From NCBI GenBank assembly GCA_027296925.1, contig JAPUIP010000541.1, positions 1-6,122 on the forward strand: a DNA stretch of 6,122 bases, read 5' to 3'. Origin of the DNA: Candidatus Poribacteria bacterium. Lineage in GTDB: Bacteria > Poribacteria > WGA-4E > PCPOR2b. Numbering within the stretch: the first letter of the stretch is position 1; every line of letters begins with the position of its first letter. A program made the translations under genes and the position numbers. This document shows positions 5,950-6,122 of this stretch, one piece after another. The notes below the pieces were generated by a model. The model was not told the DNA's origin, made no database searches, and saw only the letters and a list, made by a program, of their open reading frames with translations.

Positions 5950-6054
5950 TTAGGAAATTTCGATTAAGCGCCCGTCCCGAACGATTCGGGGTAGAAGTGG
6001 TTCAGGCAAGCATGATCTAGTCAAGTCGAGGAGTTTCTTGGGGCGTTTTGGCAT
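5950..6054 (-). CDS. Small 34-residue ORF upstream of the dehydrogenase
   Basis: ATG at 6054-6052 to TAA at 5952-5950 on the minus strand encodes 34 residues. The start is basic (MPKRPKKLLDLTR), the middle is proline- and leucine-rich (CLPEPLLPRIV), and the end is RDGRLIEIS. An SD, GGAG (6065-6062), lies seven bases before the ATG. The stop is 30 bases before the dehydrogenase ATG on the same strand, so both could share one transcript. No separate promoter for the dehydrogenase is visible between them. It may be a real small protein, a leader peptide, or a remnant: the first dozen residues faintly resemble the N-terminus of integron-type tyrosine recombinases (PKKLLDxxR), but the likeness ends there. 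No function is assigned. Confidence 0.45.
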   Translation of the reverse strand: MPKRPKKLLDLTRSCLPEPLLPRIVRDGRLIEIS

Positions 6055-6076
6055 CTGTGTTCTCCAGAGTTTTGGT

Positions 6077-6106
6077 TTGACAGGTTTTTTGGAAGCGTTG
6101 TATAAT
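6077..6106 (+). promoter_or_regulatory. Consensus sigma70 promoter firing rightward out of the window
   Basis: TTGACA (6077-6082), an 18-base spacer and TATAAT (6101-6106) match both consensus hexamers perfectly. Transcription would start near 6113 and drive a gene beyond the right edge, divergent from the 34-codon ORF and the dehydrogenase. Confidence 0.7.
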
Positions 6107-6122
6107 TACTTAGATTGGTAGC

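Overview
The window holds four full-length protein genes, a likely small ORF, and the start of one or two further small genes cut by the left edge. Nothing in it is an RNA gene, insertion sequence or CRISPR array. Base composition is moderate, and several genes have purine-rich Shine-Dalgarno (SD) sites and sigma70-type promoters, so this is a bacterium. Three family-level traits suggest Candidatus Poribacteria, Planctomycetota, Lentisphaerota or a relative: a polytopic protein resembling the paired DUF6785/DUF6784 family, a parallel beta-helix protein, and a Gfo/Idh/MocA oxidoreductase. These lineages are rich in such glycan- and polyol-related genes. The assignment is inference; there is no marker gene here.

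Layout. Bases 1-274 belong to the minus strand. A perfect-consensus promoter (TTGACA, 17 bp, TATAAT) fires leftward into a short ORF that overlaps a second ORF running off the window. Next comes a plus-strand pair: a cytoplasmic-looking beta-helix protein (327-1526), then a large membrane protein (1581-3506) 54 bases later, probably one transcript. A 217-base AT-rich gap follows, with direct repeats, small hairpins and a good extended -10 promoter. That promoter feeds an unrecognised 346-residue soluble protein (3724-4764). Convergent to it is a Gfo/Idh/MocA-type NAD(P)-dependent dehydrogenase (5919-4870). Just upstream of the dehydrogenase, on the same strand, lies a 34-codon ORF with its own SD. 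A second consensus promoter (TTGACA, 18 bp, TATAAT) at the right edge fires rightward, out of the window.

How the genes may work together. The beta-helix protein has the fold of pectate-lyase-like carbohydrate-active proteins. The membrane protein has the look of a transporter or permease, and the dehydrogenase family oxidises sugars, inositols and their derivatives. Together they could form a small module for uptake and conversion of a sugar or glycan breakdown product, but no substrate can be read from the sequence. The most novel parts are the uncharacterised membrane protein with its cytoplasmic beta-helix partner, the unrecognised 346-residue protein, and the two small minus-strand ORF sets.
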